Position numbers and translations under genes: made by a program. Below, in pieces: positions 30,681 through 40,939 of a stretch of 60,406 nucleotides of DNA. Origin of the DNA: Brevundimonas diminuta 3F5N (GTDB taxonomy: Bacteria > Pseudomonadota > Alphaproteobacteria > Caulobacterales > Caulobacteraceae). The stretch is taken from positions 1-60,406 of the forward strand of contig NZ_FUIE01000081.1 in the NCBI RefSeq assembly GCF_900163625.1, written 5' to 3'. Every line of letters starts with the position of its first letter. Positions within the stretch are counted from its first letter, which is position 1. The notes below the pieces were generated by a model. The model saw only the letters and a program-made list of their open reading frames with translations. It searched no databases and had not been told where the DNA came from.

Positions 30681-32165
30681 TCACCCGCCGATCGCGGCGC
30701 GATAGGCGCTGGTCAGGGCTTCAACAGTCGGCCCGGTGTAGTCGAGAACGGCGTTGGGATAGAGGCCCAGCCAGATGGTGCCGACGATCAGGGGCACGAA
30801 GATCAGCAGCTCGCGCTTGTCGATGTCGGTGATGTTTTCCAGCGCCGGATTGGTGATCGGGCCGTACATGACGTTGCGGAACAGCGTCAGCGCATAGACC
30901 GCCGAGAAGATCACGCCCGAGGCCGCGATCAGGGCCGCCCAGGTCGAGACCTGATAGGCGCCGGTCATCGTCAGCACTTCGCCGATGAAGCCCGAGGTGC
31001 CCGGCAGGCCGACGTTGGCCATGGTGAACATCAGGAAGATGGCCGCATACCAGGGCATCCGCGCCGTCAGGCCGCCGTAGAAGGCGATCTCACGCGTATG
31101 CATCCGGTCATAGACCACGCCGACGCAGAGGAAGAGCGCGCCCGAGATCAGGCCGTGGCTCAGCATCTGGAAGACGGCGCCCTGAATGCCGGTGTCGTTG
31201 CCCGCGAAGATGCCCATGGTCACAAAGCCCATGTGGGCGACCGACGAATAGGCGATCAGCTTCTTGATGTCCGTCTGACGGAAGGCGACCAGCGAGGTGT
31301 AGACGATGGCGATCACCGACAGCGTCAGCACCAGAGGCGTGAACATCTGCGACGCCTGCGGGAACATCGGAATGTTGAACAGGATGAAGCCGTAGCCGCC
31401 CAGCTTCAGCAGGATGCCGGCCAGGATGACCGAACCCGCCGTCGGCGCCTGAACGTGGGCGTCAGGCAGCCAGGTGTGCACCGGCCACATCGGCATCTTC
31501 ACCGCGAAGGAGGCGAAGAAGGCCAGCCACAGCAGCGGCTGCACCGCCGGATCGAAGGCGTACTGCTTCAGCTCCGGAATGCTGGTGGTGCCGGTCGTGT
31601 GGGCCATCCACAGCATGGCCAGCAGCATCAGGACCGAACCCAGCAGGGTGTACAGGAAGAACTTGTACGCCGCGTAGATGCGGTTGGCGCCGCCCCAGAT
31701 GCCGATGATCAGATACATCGGCACCAGGGTGCCTTCGAAGAAGATGTAGAAGAGGAACAGGTCCAGCGAGGTGAACACCCCGATGACCATGGTCTCCAGG
31801 ATCAGGAAGGCGATCATGTATTCGACGACGCGCGTCTCGATCGACTTCCAGCTGGCCACGATGCAGATCGGCAGCAGGAAGGCCGTCAGCAGGACGAACA
31901 GGATGGAGATCCCGTCCACGCCCAGGTGATAGCTGGCGCCCGCGAACCAGGCGTAGTTCTCGACGAACTGATAGGCCGGGTTCGACGGATCGAACTGCGC
32001 GACCAGCAGGACGGACACGGCCAGCACCACCATGGTGGTGATCAGCGCGATCCAGCGAGCGGCCGGGGCCGCGGCGTCCTGACCGTCCTTGTTCAGCAGG
32101 CGCGCGATCAGGATCGCGGCCGCGCCGAGAAGCGGCAGGAAGGTGACGATGCTCAGAATGTGAGG
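30681..32165 (-). CDS. nuoM: NADH-quinone oxidoreductase subunit M
   Basis: A 494-residue antiporter-like subunit of complex I with about 14 membrane helices. [19 protein letters not shown] and the [20 protein letters not shown] segment (parts) are diagnostic. I chose GTG at 32165 (first residues [14 protein letters not shown]), 8 bases after the nuoL stop with GGGGAG ten bases upstream. An in-frame GTG at 32186 would overlap nuoL by 13 bases and has no ribosome-binding site. Confidence 0.96.
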   Translation of the reverse strand, partial: PHILSIVTFLPLLGAAAILIARLLNKDGQDAAAPAARWIALITTMVVLAVSVLLVAQFDPSNPAYQFVENYAWFAGASYHLGVDGISILFVLLTAFLLPICIVASWKSIETRVVEYMIAFLILETMVIGVFTSLDLFLFYIFFEGTLVPMYLIIGIWGGANRIYAAYKFFLYTLLGSVLMLLAMLWMAHTTGTTSIPELKQYAFDPAVQPLLWLAFFASFAVKMPMWPVHTWLPDAHVQAPTAGSVILAGILLKLGGYGFILFNIPMFPQASQMFTPLVLTLSVIAIVYTSLVAFRQTDIKKLIAYSSVAHMGFVTMGIFAGNDTGIQGAVFQMLSHGLISGALFLCVGVVYDRMHTREIAFYGGLTARMPWYAAIFLMFTMANVGLPGTSGFIGEVLTMTGAYQVSTWAALIAASGVIFSAVYALTLFRNVMYGPITNPALENITDIDKRELLIFVPLIVGTIWLGLYPNAVLDYTGPTVEALTSAYRAAIGG

Positions 32166-32173
32166 CACGAGGC

Positions 32174-34231
32174 TCAGGCTCCCCACGTGAAGATGGCGAA
32201 GGCAAGGAACGCAGCCACGCCGATCAGCATCACGAATGCATAGAAGTAGACGAAACCGGACTGGAACCGGGACAACCAGCCGCCCGACTTCAGCGAAGCC
32301 CAGGCCGCGCCGTTCGGGCCCAGACCGTCGATGATCTTCACGTCGCCGATCTTCCAGAAGAAGTCGCCAAGCGCCTTGGTCCCCTTCACGAAGGTGGCGT
32401 CATACAGCTCATCGAAGAACCACTTGTTGTAGAGGAAGGTCCACAGCGGGCCCTTGCGGTCGGCCATCTCCTTGGCCGCGCCTTCCTTCACGACATACAG
32501 CCAGTAAGCGATGGCCGTGCCCAGCAGCGTCACGATCAGCGGCGCCCACTTCACCCAGGTCGGGACGTTGTGGCTCTCGTGCAGGACGTGGTTCTCAGCT
32601 CCGACGAAGATGGCGCCGCGCCAGAACTCAGCCTCATGATGGCCGATGAAGTGCGGGGCGAAGATCATGCCCGCGAACACCGCGCCGATCGACAGCACCA
32701 GAAGCGGCACGACCATGACCAGCGGGCTCTCGTGCGGCTTCAGCGGACCATGGTGATGGTCGTCATGCGCATGATCGTCGTGGGCATGATGATCGTCATG
32801 AGCGTGGGCGTCCGCATGGTGGGCACCCTCCTCTTCCTTCCACACCGGCTTGTTGTGGAAGGTCATGAAGATCAGGCGCCACGAATAGTAGGCCGTCAGC
32901 AGGGCCGCCGAGATGCCGATGACGAAGGCGAACATGCCCGCGGCCGAGTGGCCGGTCGTCGCCGCCGCATAGGCGCTCTCGAGGATGGAGTCCTTGGAGT
33001 AGAAGCCGGCGAAGCCGCCGACGCCGGGCATGCCCAGGCCGGTGATGGCGATGGTGCCGATCATCATGGTCGCATAGGTGACGGGCAGCAGCTTCCACAG
33101 GCCGCCCATCTTCCTCATGTCCTGCTCGTGGTGCATCCCGTGGATCACCGAACCGGCGCCCAGGAACAGCAGAGCCTTAAAGAAGGCGTGCGTGAACAGG
33201 TGGAACATGGCGGGCTGATAGGCGCCGACGCCCGCCGCGAAGAACATATAGCCCAGCTGCGAACAGGTCGAATAGGCGATCACGCGCTTGATGTCGTTCT
33301 GCATCATGCCGACGGTCGCGGCGAAGATGGCCGTGATGCCGCCGATGATGGCGATGAACTGCGACGCGACCGGCGCGTGCTCATACAAGGGCGACAGCAG
33401 GCAGACCATATAGACGCCGGCGGTGACCATGGTGGCCGCGTGGATCAGGGCCGACACAGGCGTCGGGCCTTCCATGGCGTCCGGCAGCCAGGTGTGCAGG
33501 AAGAACTGCGCCGACTTGCCCATCGCGCCGATGAACAGCAGCAGACCGGCCAGATCCAGCGCCGACCAGGTGTGGCCCAGGAATTCCCAGCCCGTCCCGG
33601 CCTTGCCCGCGATCAGCGGGAACAGCTTGGCGAACTCGATCGTGCCGAACATCCAGAACACGGTCATCATGCCGAGCAGGAAGCCGAAGTCGCCGACGCG
33701 GTTGACCACGAAGGCCTTGATCGAGGCGGCGGTGGCCGAGGGCTTCTTGTACCAGAAGCCGATCAGCAGATACGACGCCAGACCCACGCCTTCCCAGCCG
33801 AAGAACATCTGCAGGAAGTCGGCGGCCGTCACCAGCGCCAGCATCATGAAGGTGAACAGCGACAGATAGGCGAAGAAGCGAGGACGGCTGTCGTCCTCTT
33901 TCATGTAGCCCCAGGAATAGAGGTGAACCAGCGAGGACACCGACGTCACCACGATCAGCATGACAGCCGACATGGCGTCGACGCGGATCGACCAGTTCGA
34001 CTGGAACTCGCCGACGTGGACGAACGGCGCCAGGTGCACGGTGAAGGCTTCCAGCCCGCCCCAGGTCCACTGGCTGAACACGATCCACGAGACCGCGCAC
34101 GAGAAGAACAGCAGGCCCGTAGTGACGGCCTGCGAGGCGACGTCGCCGATACGGCGACCGAAGAAGCCGGCGATCATGGCCCCCAGCAAGGGGGCGAAGA
34201 CGCCGAGAGTGACGAGAGTCTGGATAGTCAC
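32174..34231 (-). CDS. nuoL: NADH-quinone oxidoreductase subunit L
   Basis: A 685-residue distal antiporter-like subunit of complex I, with about 16 helices and the long lateral helix expected near the C-terminus. [43 protein letters not shown] (parts) and [11 protein letters not shown] are conserved. Unusual is a run at residues 471-494 with 12 His and 7 Asp out of 24, in a loop between late helices, followed by GPLKPHESP. It starts 9 bases after the nuoK stop. Confidence 0.97.
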   Translation of the reverse strand: MTIQTLVTLGVFAPLLGAMIAGFFGRRIGDVASQAVTTGLLFFSCAVSWIVFSQWTWGGLEAFTVHLAPFVHVGEFQSNWSIRVDAMSAVMLIVVTSVSSLVHLYSWGYMKEDDSRPRFFAYLSLFTFMMLALVTAADFLQMFFGWEGVGLASYLLIGFWYKKPSATAASIKAFVVNRVGDFGFLLGMMTVFWMFGTIEFAKLFPLIAGKAGTGWEFLGHTWSALDLAGLLLFIGAMGKSAQFFLHTWLPDAMEGPTPVSALIHAATMVTAGVYMVCLLSPLYEHAPVASQFIAIIGGITAIFAATVGMMQNDIKRVIAYSTCSQLGYMFFAAGVGAYQPAMFHLFTHAFFKALLFLGAGSVIHGMHHEQDMRKMGGLWKLLPVTYATMMIGTIAITGLGMPGVGGFAGFYSKDSILESAYAAATTGHSAAGMFAFVIGISAALLTAYYSWRLIFMTFHNKPVWKEEEGAHHADAHAHDDHHAHDDHAHDDHHHGPLKPHESPLVMVVPLLVLSIGAVFAGMIFAPHFIGHHEAEFWRGAIFVGAENHVLHESHNVPTWVKWAPLIVTLLGTAIAYWLYVVKEGAAKEMADRKGPLWTFLYNKWFFDELYDATFVKGTKALGDFFWKIGDVKIIDGLGPNGAAWASLKSGGWLSRFQSGFVYFYAFVMLIGVAAFLAFAIFTWGA

Positions 34232-34239
34232 GGTTCCGA

Positions 34240-34548
34240 TCAGCCCTTCATCACGGAGGCGTCGTCGACCGCGATGTCGCCGCGGTTACGGAAGAAGGTC
34301 ACGAGAATGGCCAGGCCGACAGCGGCCTCGGCCGCGGCGACGGTCAGGACGAACATGGCCATCAGCTGACCCGACACGTCGTTCAGGTGCGTGGAGAAGG
34401 CCACGAAGTTGATGTTCACCGCGAGCAGGATCATCTCGACCGACATCAGGATGATGATGACGTTCTTGCGGTTCACGAAGATGCCGAAGACGCCGATGGT
34501 GAACAGCATGGCGGCGACCGCCAGATAATGCTGGAGCGAGATATCCAT
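34240..34548 (-). CDS. nuoK: NADH-quinone oxidoreductase subunit K
   Basis: A 102-residue three-helix subunit of the complex I membrane arm. The two conserved buried Glu lie in [15 protein letters not shown] and [13 protein letters not shown]. The ATG overlaps the nuoJ stop by one base (TAATG), and it is followed by nuoL after 8 bases. Length and helix layout are standard. Confidence 0.97.
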   Translation of the reverse strand: MDISLQHYLAVAAMLFTIGVFGIFVNRKNVIIILMSVEMILLAVNINFVAFSTHLNDVSGQLMAMFVLTVAAAEAAVGLAILVTFFRNRGDIAVDDASVMKG

Positions 34549-35174
34549 TACAGAAGCTCCTCGGGGGTGACGCCCTGGCCCGTGGTCACGGACTTGATCT
34601 CGACAGCCTTGGCGCGCTCGCGGTTGGCCTGGGAAGCCAGGTCCTGGCGATGGACGCCTGGACGGTGGCGCAGGGTCAGAACGATGGCGCCGATCATGGC
34701 GATCAGCAGGACCACGCCCGCCGCCTGGAAGAAGTAGACGTAGTCCGTGTAGAGTACGCGGCCGATCGTCTCGATGTTGGTGACGTCAGGCCCGGCCGGA
34801 ACCGGCGAGGTCGCGTCCCTGGCGGCTCCGCCCTGAACGACGGTGATCGACACCATGATCATCTCGGCCAGCAGCACGCCCGCCACAATGCCCGCCAGCG
34901 GCAGGTAGCGCGCGTATCCTTCGCGCAGCTTCACGAAGTCGACGTCCAGCATCATGACGACGAACAGGAACAGCACCGCCACGGCGCCGACGTAGACGAC
35001 GACCAGCAGCATCGCCAGGAACTCGGCGCTCAGCAGAACGAACAGGCCGGCTGCCGAGAAGAAGGTCAGGATCAGCCAGAGAACGGAGTGCACGGGATTG
35101 CGCGCGGTCACGACCAGAAGGGCGGAAACCACGGCGACCGTCGCCAGAAGATAGAAGGCCAGGCCTTGCAACAT
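34548..35174 (-). CDS. nuoJ: NADH-quinone oxidoreductase subunit J
   Basis: A 208-residue membrane subunit of complex I with five predicted helices. The N-terminus [22 protein letters not shown] and the helix with [21 protein letters not shown], which forms the pi-bulge helix of the family, are clear. The ATG at 35174 is preferred over a longer frame from 35204. A 114-base gap with a hairpin separates it from nuoI, the only long gap inside the nuo run. Confidence 0.96.
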   Translation of the reverse strand: MLQGLAFYLLATVAVVSALLVVTARNPVHSVLWLILTFFSAAGLFVLLSAEFLAMLLVVVYVGAVAVLFLFVVMMLDVDFVKLREGYARYLPLAGIVAGVLLAEMIMVSITVVQGGAARDATSPVPAGPDVTNIETIGRVLYTDYVYFFQAAGVVLLIAMIGAIVLTLRHRPGVHRQDLASQANRERAKAVEIKSVTTGQGVTPEELL

Positions 35175-35205
35175 GTGCGGGACGACGCCCCTCTTCAAAA
35201 CCAAT

Positions 35206-35228
35206 GGCCCGGACGAAAAGCCCGGACC
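35206..35228 (-). other. Hairpin in the nuoI-nuoJ gap
   Basis: On the minus strand, nine bases GGTCCGGGC pair with GTCCGGGCC (with two G-U pairs) around TTTTC, then ATTGGTTTTGAAG follows. It sits about 60 bases after nuoI and 32 before nuoJ, in the one non-overlapping long gap of the cluster. It could be an attenuator, a processing site or an RNA stabiliser splitting the peripheral-arm genes from nuoJ-N; no direct evidence decides. Confidence 0.45.
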
Positions 35229-35288
35229 CTTCCAGAAATCGGCCCCGGCCCGAAGGTCAGGGTCAGCGTGGCGGAATCGCCGCTCCGT

Positions 35289-35780
35289 TTAGCGATACGG
35301 AGCGTCGAGTTCCAGATTCTTCGCGATCAGACGCTCCCAGCGGTCGCCGTTGTCCAGCAGGCGCGCCTTGTCATAGAGCAGTTCTTCGCGGGTCTCGGTG
35401 GCGAACTCGCTGTTCGGTCCCTCGACGATGGCGTCCACCGGGCAGGCCTCCTGGCACAGGCCGCAGTAGATGCATTTGACCATGTCGATGTCGTAGCGCG
35501 TCGTGCGGCGGCTGCCGTCGGCGCGCGGTTCGGCCTCGATGGTGATGGCCTGGGCGGGGCAGATGGCCTCGCACAGCTTGCAGGCGATGCAGCGCTCTTC
35601 GCCGTTCGGATAGCGGCGCAGCGCGTGTTCGCCACGGAAGCGCGGCGACTGCGGGTTGCGCTCGAACGGATAGTTCACCGTCGCCTTCGGCTTCATCATG
35701 TACTTCATCGACAGGCCGACGGCGCCGAACACGTCGGTCAGCATCGCGCCCTTGGCCGCCTGAACGATACGGGTCAGCAT
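35289..35780 (-). CDS. nuoI: NADH-quinone oxidoreductase subunit I
   Basis: A 163-residue ferredoxin-like subunit carrying clusters N6a and N6b. The two 4Fe-4S motifs are complete: Cys64, Cys67, Cys70, Cys74 ([11 protein letters not shown]) and Cys103, Cys106, Cys109, Cys113 ([11 protein letters not shown]). The ATG at 35780 overlaps the stop of the preceding small lipoprotein gene by one base (TAATG). A longer open frame upstream is spurious. Confidence 0.97.
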   Translation of the reverse strand: MLTRIVQAAKGAMLTDVFGAVGLSMKYMMKPKATVNYPFERNPQSPRFRGEHALRRYPNGEERCIACKLCEAICPAQAITIEAEPRADGSRRTTRYDIDMVKCIYCGLCQEACPVDAIVEGPNSEFATETREELLYDKARLLDNGDRWERLIAKNLELDAPYR

Positions 35781-35995
35781 TACGATTTCACTCCGGCGCA
35801 GTCGCGTTGATAGCGCGCGCTTTCCTTGTCGAGGGTCTGGCAAAGGCGTTGGCGTTCCGCCTCGCGCCGTTCGATTTCCTGCACCTTGCGTTCCCACTGA
35901 TAGACCGACACGGGGTCGGCCTCATAGGGCGCGCAGGCCGACGCCAGCATGGGCGCGGCCAAGGCGAACATCAGGGCTGCGGCTTTCGTCTTCAT
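35780..35995 (-). CDS. Small predicted lipoprotein in the nuo cluster (paralogue 2)
   Basis: A 71-residue protein with a hydrophobic signal segment ([20 protein letters not shown]) then Cys21, a plausible lipobox (ASAC) although the -3 position is Ala rather than Leu. A highly charged coiled-coil-like stretch follows ([19 protein letters not shown]) and ends in [15 protein letters not shown]. Its C-terminal pattern repeats in the adjacent upstream gene, so the two are tandem paralogues. It overlaps that gene by ATGA and nuoI by TAATG. The function is unknown; the context suggests periplasmic or outer-membrane association linked to complex I expression. Confidence 0.8.
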   Translation of the reverse strand: MKTKAAALMFALAAPMLASACAPYEADPVSVYQWERKVQEIERREAERQRLCQTLDKESARYQRDCAGVKS

Positions 35996-36222
35996 CCGCC
36001 GATCCGGCGTTCGCAGCCGTCCCTGTCGAAGCGCGGGTCGTCCCGCGACAGACGTTGGCAATAGGCGCGCTTGTCCGCCTCCTCTCCCCGCTCCCGGTCC
36101 AGGCGCTCAAGGCGCGCGGACGCGGACTCGGGCGCAGCCGGGTCCATCGGCTTGAAGGTGCAGGCCGACAGGCCGGCGGCGAGCGCCAGCGCGATCAGGA
36201 ATGTGGCGCGGACGCCCATCAT
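35992..36222 (-). CDS. Small predicted lipoprotein in the nuo cluster (paralogue 1)
   Basis: A 76-residue protein with a signal segment ([21 protein letters not shown]) whose Cys21 lies in a good lipobox (LSAC). A Pro-containing spacer and a charged helix ([17 protein letters not shown]) follow, ending in [17 protein letters not shown], two Cys 15 residues apart. This matches the end of the next gene (C-Q-x-L ... R-[FY]-x-R-D-x-C). Start codons 36222 or 36219 both overlap the nuoH stop. I recognise no named family. Confidence 0.8.
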   Translation of the reverse strand: MMGVRATFLIALALAAGLSACTFKPMDPAAPESASARLERLDRERGEEADKRAYCQRLSRDDPRFDRDGCERRIGG

Positions 36223-37295
36223 GCCCCCACCGCGAAGACGCGCCACGCCGCCACGAAGACCACGGCGATCAGCGAGGCCGGCAGGAAGATCTTCCAGCCC
36301 AGACGCATCAGCTGGTCATAGCGGTAGCGCGGCACGAAGGCCTTCACCAGGGCGATCATGAAGAACCAGAAGACGACCTTGGTGATGAAGACCAGCAGGT
36401 AGAACAGGTTGGCGACGAAGGCCGGGACGCTGTTCAGGAAGTCGGTCGGGAAGCCCGGATTCCACCCGCCGCAGAACAGCAGGGTGATCATGGCGCACAT
36501 GAAGACGATGTTGGCGTATTCGCCGATCATGAACAGCAGGTAGGGGGTCGAGGAATATTCGACCTGATAACCGGCCACCAGTTCCGACTCCGCTTCGGGA
36601 AGGTCGAACGGCGGGCGGTTGGTCTCGGCCAGGGCCGAGATGAAGAAGACGATGGTCATCGGCAGCATGACGATGATCGTCGGCAGGGTCTCGAGGCCGC
36701 CGCCGAAGGCGTTCCAGTTCCAGAACCAGCCGGACTGCTGGGTCACAATCTGGGTCAGATTCATCGTCCCGGCCAGCAGGATGACGTTGATGATGATGAG
36801 GCCCATCGAGACCTCATACGACACCATCTGCGCCGCCGAACGCAGCGCGCCCAGGAACGGATACTTCGAGTTCGAAGCCCAGCCGCCCATGATGATGCCG
36901 TAAACGCCCAGCGAGCTGATCGCCAGAATATACAGGATGCCGACGTTCAGGTCCGCGACCACCCAACCCGGTGCGAACGGGATCGCCGCCCACGCCACGA
37001 AAGCCAGCACGAAGCTGATCAGCGGGGCCAGGATGAAGACCACCTTGTCCGACCCGGCGGGGATGACGATCTCCTTCAGCACGAACTTGAAGAAGTCGGC
37101 GAAGGATTGCAGCAGGCCGAAGGGACCGACCACGTTCGGACCTTTGCGCAGCTGAACGCCCGCCCAAATCTTGCGGTCGGCCAGCAGCAGGAAGGCCAGG
37201 GAGATCAGGATACCGACCACCACCAGCAGAATCCCGCCGACCGTGGCGAGGGTCCAACCGAGAGGCGTGGTCCAGAAGGAAGTCGCAGCGTCCAT
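36219..37295 (-). CDS. nuoH: NADH-quinone oxidoreductase subunit H
   Basis: A 358-residue membrane subunit joining the peripheral and membrane arms of complex I near the quinone site, with eight helices. [43 protein letters not shown] (parts) and [16 protein letters not shown] are diagnostic and carry the conserved charged residues. It starts 4 bases after nuoG. Its stop overlaps the first small lipoprotein gene. Confidence 0.98.
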   Translation of the reverse strand: MDAATSFWTTPLGWTLATVGGILLVVVGILISLAFLLLADRKIWAGVQLRKGPNVVGPFGLLQSFADFFKFVLKEIVIPAGSDKVVFILAPLISFVLAFVAWAAIPFAPGWVVADLNVGILYILAISSLGVYGIIMGGWASNSKYPFLGALRSAAQMVSYEVSMGLIIINVILLAGTMNLTQIVTQQSGWFWNWNAFGGGLETLPTIIVMLPMTIVFFISALAETNRPPFDLPEAESELVAGYQVEYSSTPYLLFMIGEYANIVFMCAMITLLFCGGWNPGFPTDFLNSVPAFVANLFYLLVFITKVVFWFFMIALVKAFVPRYRYDQLMRLGWKIFLPASLIAVVFVAAWRVFAVGA

Positions 37296-37298
37296 GAT

Positions 37299-39344
37299 TT
37301 ACTCCGCCGCCAGGGCGACCGGCGCCGTCCGCTCAGCGGACAGTTGGGCCATGGTTTCACTGGCGCGCGCGATCGGGTTGGTCAGGTAGGGATCGGCGAT
37401 GACGGAGACGAAGGCGACGTCGCCCAGGTCTCCCTTGGCGCCCAGCTTGGCAACGTCGAAGGTCGCGGCCGGAGCCAGATAGTCGATGCGGCCGAAGGTC
37501 GGATGGTCGCCCATCAGCTTGGCGCGCAGTTGTTCAAGCGTGTCGAACGGCAGCTTGTGGCCGACGCGCTCCGACAGGGCGCGGATGATGGCCCAGTCGT
37601 CCTTGGCCTCGCCCTTCGGGAAGACCACGCGCTCGGCCATCTGCACCCGGCCCTCGGTGTTGACGTACAGGCCCGACTTCTCGGTGTAGGCCGCGCCCGG
37701 CAGGATCACGTCGGCGCCGTGCGCCCCACGATCGCCGTGCGAGCCCAGATAGACGCGGAAGGCGCCCGATGCGTCCGCGTTCACCTCATCGGCGCCCAGC
37801 AGGAACAGAACGTCCAGCGCGCCCGGCTTCAGCATGCCGGCCACGTCCAGACCGCCCTCGCCCGGTAGGAAGCCCATATCCAGGCCGCCCACGCGCGCCG
37901 CGGCGCTGTGCAGGACGTTGAAGCCGTTCCAGCCGTCCTTGACGACGCCGACCTTCTTGGCCAGCGCGCCCAGGGCGTTCAGCACGGCCGGGCCGGTCTC
38001 GCCGGTCAGGGCGCCCGCGCCGACGATGAGGGCGGGACGTTCAGCCTTGCTCAGGAAGTCGGTCGCGGCCTTGGGCAGCTTGCCCAGGGTCTTCGAACCG
38101 GCGCCCAGCCAGGCGTAGTCATAGGTCAGGTCGGCTTGCGGGCCGATGACGCCGACTTCGACGCCGCCCTTCAGCCAGCTCTTGCGGATGCGCGCGTTCA
38201 GCAGCGGCGCTTCCGTGCGCGGATTGGCGCCGACGATCAGAATGGCGTCAGCGTTTTCAATACCTTGCAGTCCGGAGTTAAACAACCAGCCCTCACGCGT
38301 CTCGCCGCCCAGCGCTGCGCCGTCCTGGCGGCAGTCGGTGTTGGCCGAGCCGAGCGAACGGAACAGATCCAGCAGAGCCTTCATCGACTCGGCGTCCTGC
38401 AGGTCGCCGGCGATGGCGCCGATGCGGTCAGCCGAGGCGGCCTTGATCTTGGCGGCGACGGCGCTCAGCGCCTCGTCCCACGAGGCCGCGCGCAGCTTAC
38501 CGTTTTCGCGTACCCACGGACGGTCCAGACGACGCGCCTGCAGGCCGTCGACGGCGTAGCGGCTCTTGTCCGACAGCCACTCTTCGTTGATGCCCTCGTT
38601 CACGCGCGGCAGCACGCGCATGACCTCGGCGCCGCGCGAGTCGGCGCGGATGTTGGAGCCGAGCGCGTCCATCACGTCGATGGTCTCGGTCTTCTTCAGC
38701 TCCCACGGGCGATAGTGATACTGCCACGGGCGGTGCGTCAGGGCGCCCACCGGGCACAGGTCGTTGACGTTGCCCGACAGTTCACTGTCGATGTTCTTTT
38801 CCAGATAGGTCGTGATCTCGGCGCTTTCGCCGCGCGAGATCATGCCGATGTCCGGCACGCCAGCGACTTCCGTGATGAAGCGGACGCAACGGGTGCACTG
38901 GATGCACCGCGTCATGAACGTCTTGACCGTCGGGCCCATGTTCTTTTCTTCGACCGCGCGCTTGTTCTCGCCGTAGCGCGAACCGTCGCGGCCATAGCCC
39001 ACGGCCTGATCCTGCAGGTCGCACTCGCCGCCCTGGTCGCAGATCGGGCAGTCCAGCGGGTGGTTGATGAGCAGGAACTCCATCACCCCTTCGCGGGCCT
39101 TCTTCACCATCGGCGTGTCGGTGAAGATTTCCTGGCCGTCGGCGGCCGGAAGCGCGCACGAAGCCTGCGGCTTCGGCGGTCCAGGCTTCACCTCGACCAG
39201 GCACATACGGCAATTGCCGGCGATGGACAGGCGCTCGTGGTAGCAGAAGCGCGGGATTTCCTGCCCGGCGCGCTCGGCGACCTGCAGCACGGTCATGCCC
39301 GGTTCGAACTCGACTTCAACGCCGTTGACCTTGGCGATAGGCAT
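37299..39344 (-). CDS. nuoG: NADH-quinone oxidoreductase subunit G
   Basis: A 681-residue iron-sulphur subunit of the peripheral arm. The 2Fe-2S ligands are Cys34, Cys45, Cys48 and Cys63; then DCPICDQGGECDLQD (His/Cys cluster) and RCIQCTRC with a later Cys form the 4Fe-4S sites. A molybdopterin-oxidoreductase-like domain follows without an active cofactor, as in the alphaproteobacterial form (about 690 residues, shorter than E. coli NuoG). It is 5 bases from nuoF. Confidence 0.97.
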   Translation of the reverse strand: MPIAKVNGVEVEFEPGMTVLQVAERAGQEIPRFCYHERLSIAGNCRMCLVEVKPGPPKPQASCALPAADGQEIFTDTPMVKKAREGVMEFLLINHPLDCPICDQGGECDLQDQAVGYGRDGSRYGENKRAVEEKNMGPTVKTFMTRCIQCTRCVRFITEVAGVPDIGMISRGESAEITTYLEKNIDSELSGNVNDLCPVGALTHRPWQYHYRPWELKKTETIDVMDALGSNIRADSRGAEVMRVLPRVNEGINEEWLSDKSRYAVDGLQARRLDRPWVRENGKLRAASWDEALSAVAAKIKAASADRIGAIAGDLQDAESMKALLDLFRSLGSANTDCRQDGAALGGETREGWLFNSGLQGIENADAILIVGANPRTEAPLLNARIRKSWLKGGVEVGVIGPQADLTYDYAWLGAGSKTLGKLPKAATDFLSKAERPALIVGAGALTGETGPAVLNALGALAKKVGVVKDGWNGFNVLHSAAARVGGLDMGFLPGEGGLDVAGMLKPGALDVLFLLGADEVNADASGAFRVYLGSHGDRGAHGADVILPGAAYTEKSGLYVNTEGRVQMAERVVFPKGEAKDDWAIIRALSERVGHKLPFDTLEQLRAKLMGDHPTFGRIDYLAPAATFDVAKLGAKGDLGDVAFVSVIADPYLTNPIARASETMAQLSAERTAPVALAAE

Positions 39345-39349
39345 TACGA

Positions 39350-40663
39350 TTACTCCGCCGCGATCGCGTGGCCGGCGAAGTTCGCGCGGCGGCTGCGGTA
39401 GGTGTGGATGCGCTCTTCGATCTCGTGACGGAAGTGCCGGATCAGGCCCTGCACGGGCCAGGCGGCGGCGTCGCCGAGGGCGCAGATGGTGTGGCCTTCG
39501 ACCTGACCGGCCACGTCGAGCAGCAGGTCGATCTCAGACGGGTCGGCGTCGCCGATGGCCATGCGTTCCAGCACGCGCCACATCCAGCCGGTGCCTTCAC
39601 GGCACGGCGTGCACTGACCGCAGCTCTCGTGCTTGAAGAAGTAGCTGATGCGGGCGATCGCCTTCACGATGTCGGTGGACTCGTCCATGACGGTCACGCC
39701 GGCGGTGCCCAGCGACGAACGAAGCTCACGCATGGAGTCGAAGTCCATCAGCGCGACTTCGGCCTGCTCGCGCGTGATGACCGGACAGGATGCGCCGCCG
39801 GGGATGATGGCCTTCAGGTTGCCCCAACCGCCGCGAACGCCGCCGCCGTGATCTTCGATCAGCTGACGCAGCGGGATCGACATGACTTCTTCGACCACGC
39901 AGGGCGTGTTCACATGCCCCGACAGGGACATCAGCTTGGTGCCGGTGTTGTTCGGACGACCGAAGCCGGCGAACCAGTCCGCGCCGCGACGCAGGATGGT
40001 GCCGACGACGGCGATCGATTCCACGTTGTTCACGGTCGTGGGGCAGCCGTAGAGGCCAGCGCCCGCCGGGAACGGCGGCTTCAGGCGCGGCTGGCCCTTC
40101 TTGCCTTCCAGGCTTTCCAGCAGGGCCGTCTCTTCGCCGCAGATATAGGCCCCGGCGCCATGGTGGATATAGACGTGGAAGTCCCAGCCGTGGACGTTGT
40201 CGTCGCCGATCAGCTTGGCCTCATAGGCCTGCTTGACGGCGGCTTCCATGCGCTCGCGCTCGAGGATGTATTCGCCGCGCAGGTAGATGTAGCAAGCGTG
40301 CGCCTGCATGGCGAAGGAGGCGATCAGCGCGCCTTCGATCAGCAGTTGCGGATCATGACGCATGATCTCGCGATCTTTACAGGTCGCAGGCTCGGACTCA
40401 TCGGCGTTGATGACCAGATAGTGAGGACGATCCTTCACTTCCTTGGGCATGAAGGACCACTTCAGGCCGGTCGAGAAACCGGCGCCGCCGCGCCCGCGCA
40501 GGCCCGAGTTCTTGACGTTGGTGATGATCCAGTCGCGGCCAAGGTCCAGCATGTCCTTGGTGGCGTTCCACGCGCCGCGCTGCTTCGCCCCCTCAAGGCC
40601 CCAGTCCTGGAGGCCGTAGAGGTTGGTGAAGATCCGATCCTTGTCTTGGAGGATGCCGACCAT
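39350..40663 (-). CDS. nuoF: NADH-quinone oxidoreductase subunit F
   Basis: A 437-residue flavoprotein that oxidises NADH via FMN and cluster N3. [10 protein letters not shown] (residues 57-66) is the NADH loop, [21 protein letters not shown] the FMN region, and [10 protein letters not shown] the 4Fe-4S site. It is preceded by a small membrane-protein gene (6-base gap) instead of directly by nuoE, and followed closely by nuoG. Confidence 0.98.
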   Translation of the reverse strand: MVGILQDKDRIFTNLYGLQDWGLEGAKQRGAWNATKDMLDLGRDWIITNVKNSGLRGRGGAGFSTGLKWSFMPKEVKDRPHYLVINADESEPATCKDREIMRHDPQLLIEGALIASFAMQAHACYIYLRGEYILERERMEAAVKQAYEAKLIGDDNVHGWDFHVYIHHGAGAYICGEETALLESLEGKKGQPRLKPPFPAGAGLYGCPTTVNNVESIAVVGTILRRGADWFAGFGRPNNTGTKLMSLSGHVNTPCVVEEVMSIPLRQLIEDHGGGVRGGWGNLKAIIPGGASCPVITREQAEVALMDFDSMRELRSSLGTAGVTVMDESTDIVKAIARISYFFKHESCGQCTPCREGTGWMWRVLERMAIGDADPSEIDLLLDVAGQVEGHTICALGDAAAWPVQGLIRHFRHEIEERIHTYRSRRANFAGHAIAAE

Positions 40664-40669
40664 GATCCC

Positions 40670-40939
40670 TTAAAGTCCTTCCGCCATGCGGCGCTTGTGG
40701 TGGCGGGTGCGCTGGAAGACGGCGTAGATCACCAGCACCCATCCGATGGCCAACAGGCCATAGGCCGCCATCACCGCGTTGTCAGTCAGGCCGAAACGGC
40801 CTTCACGTGCGAACAAAACCAGAGCGGCCGCCACCACGATGCAGGCCAGCCCCGCCCAGCGGGGCCGCCAGCCGACGCGACGCAGCTCGGCCCGATAGGC
40901 CGCCCTGCCCGCTTCTGTTTCGAGGTTCGGCCGCGCCAT
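40670..40939 (-). CDS. Small two-helix membrane protein between nuoE and nuoF
   Basis: An 89-residue protein with a basic N-terminal segment (RAELRRVGWRPRW), two membrane helices (about 28-45 and 55-75) and a Lys/Arg-rich C-terminal tail (QRTRHHKRRMAEG). Both ends are thus predicted cytoplasmic. It overlaps the nuoE stop by one base (TGATG) and ends 6 bases before nuoF, so it is translated with the NADH-dehydrogenase module. No named family is recognised. It could be an accessory or assembly protein, or a passenger. Confidence 0.8.
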   Translation of the reverse strand: MARPNLETEAGRAAYRAELRRVGWRPRWAGLACIVVAAALVLFAREGRFGLTDNAVMAAYGLLAIGWVLVIYAVFQRTRHHKRRMAEGL

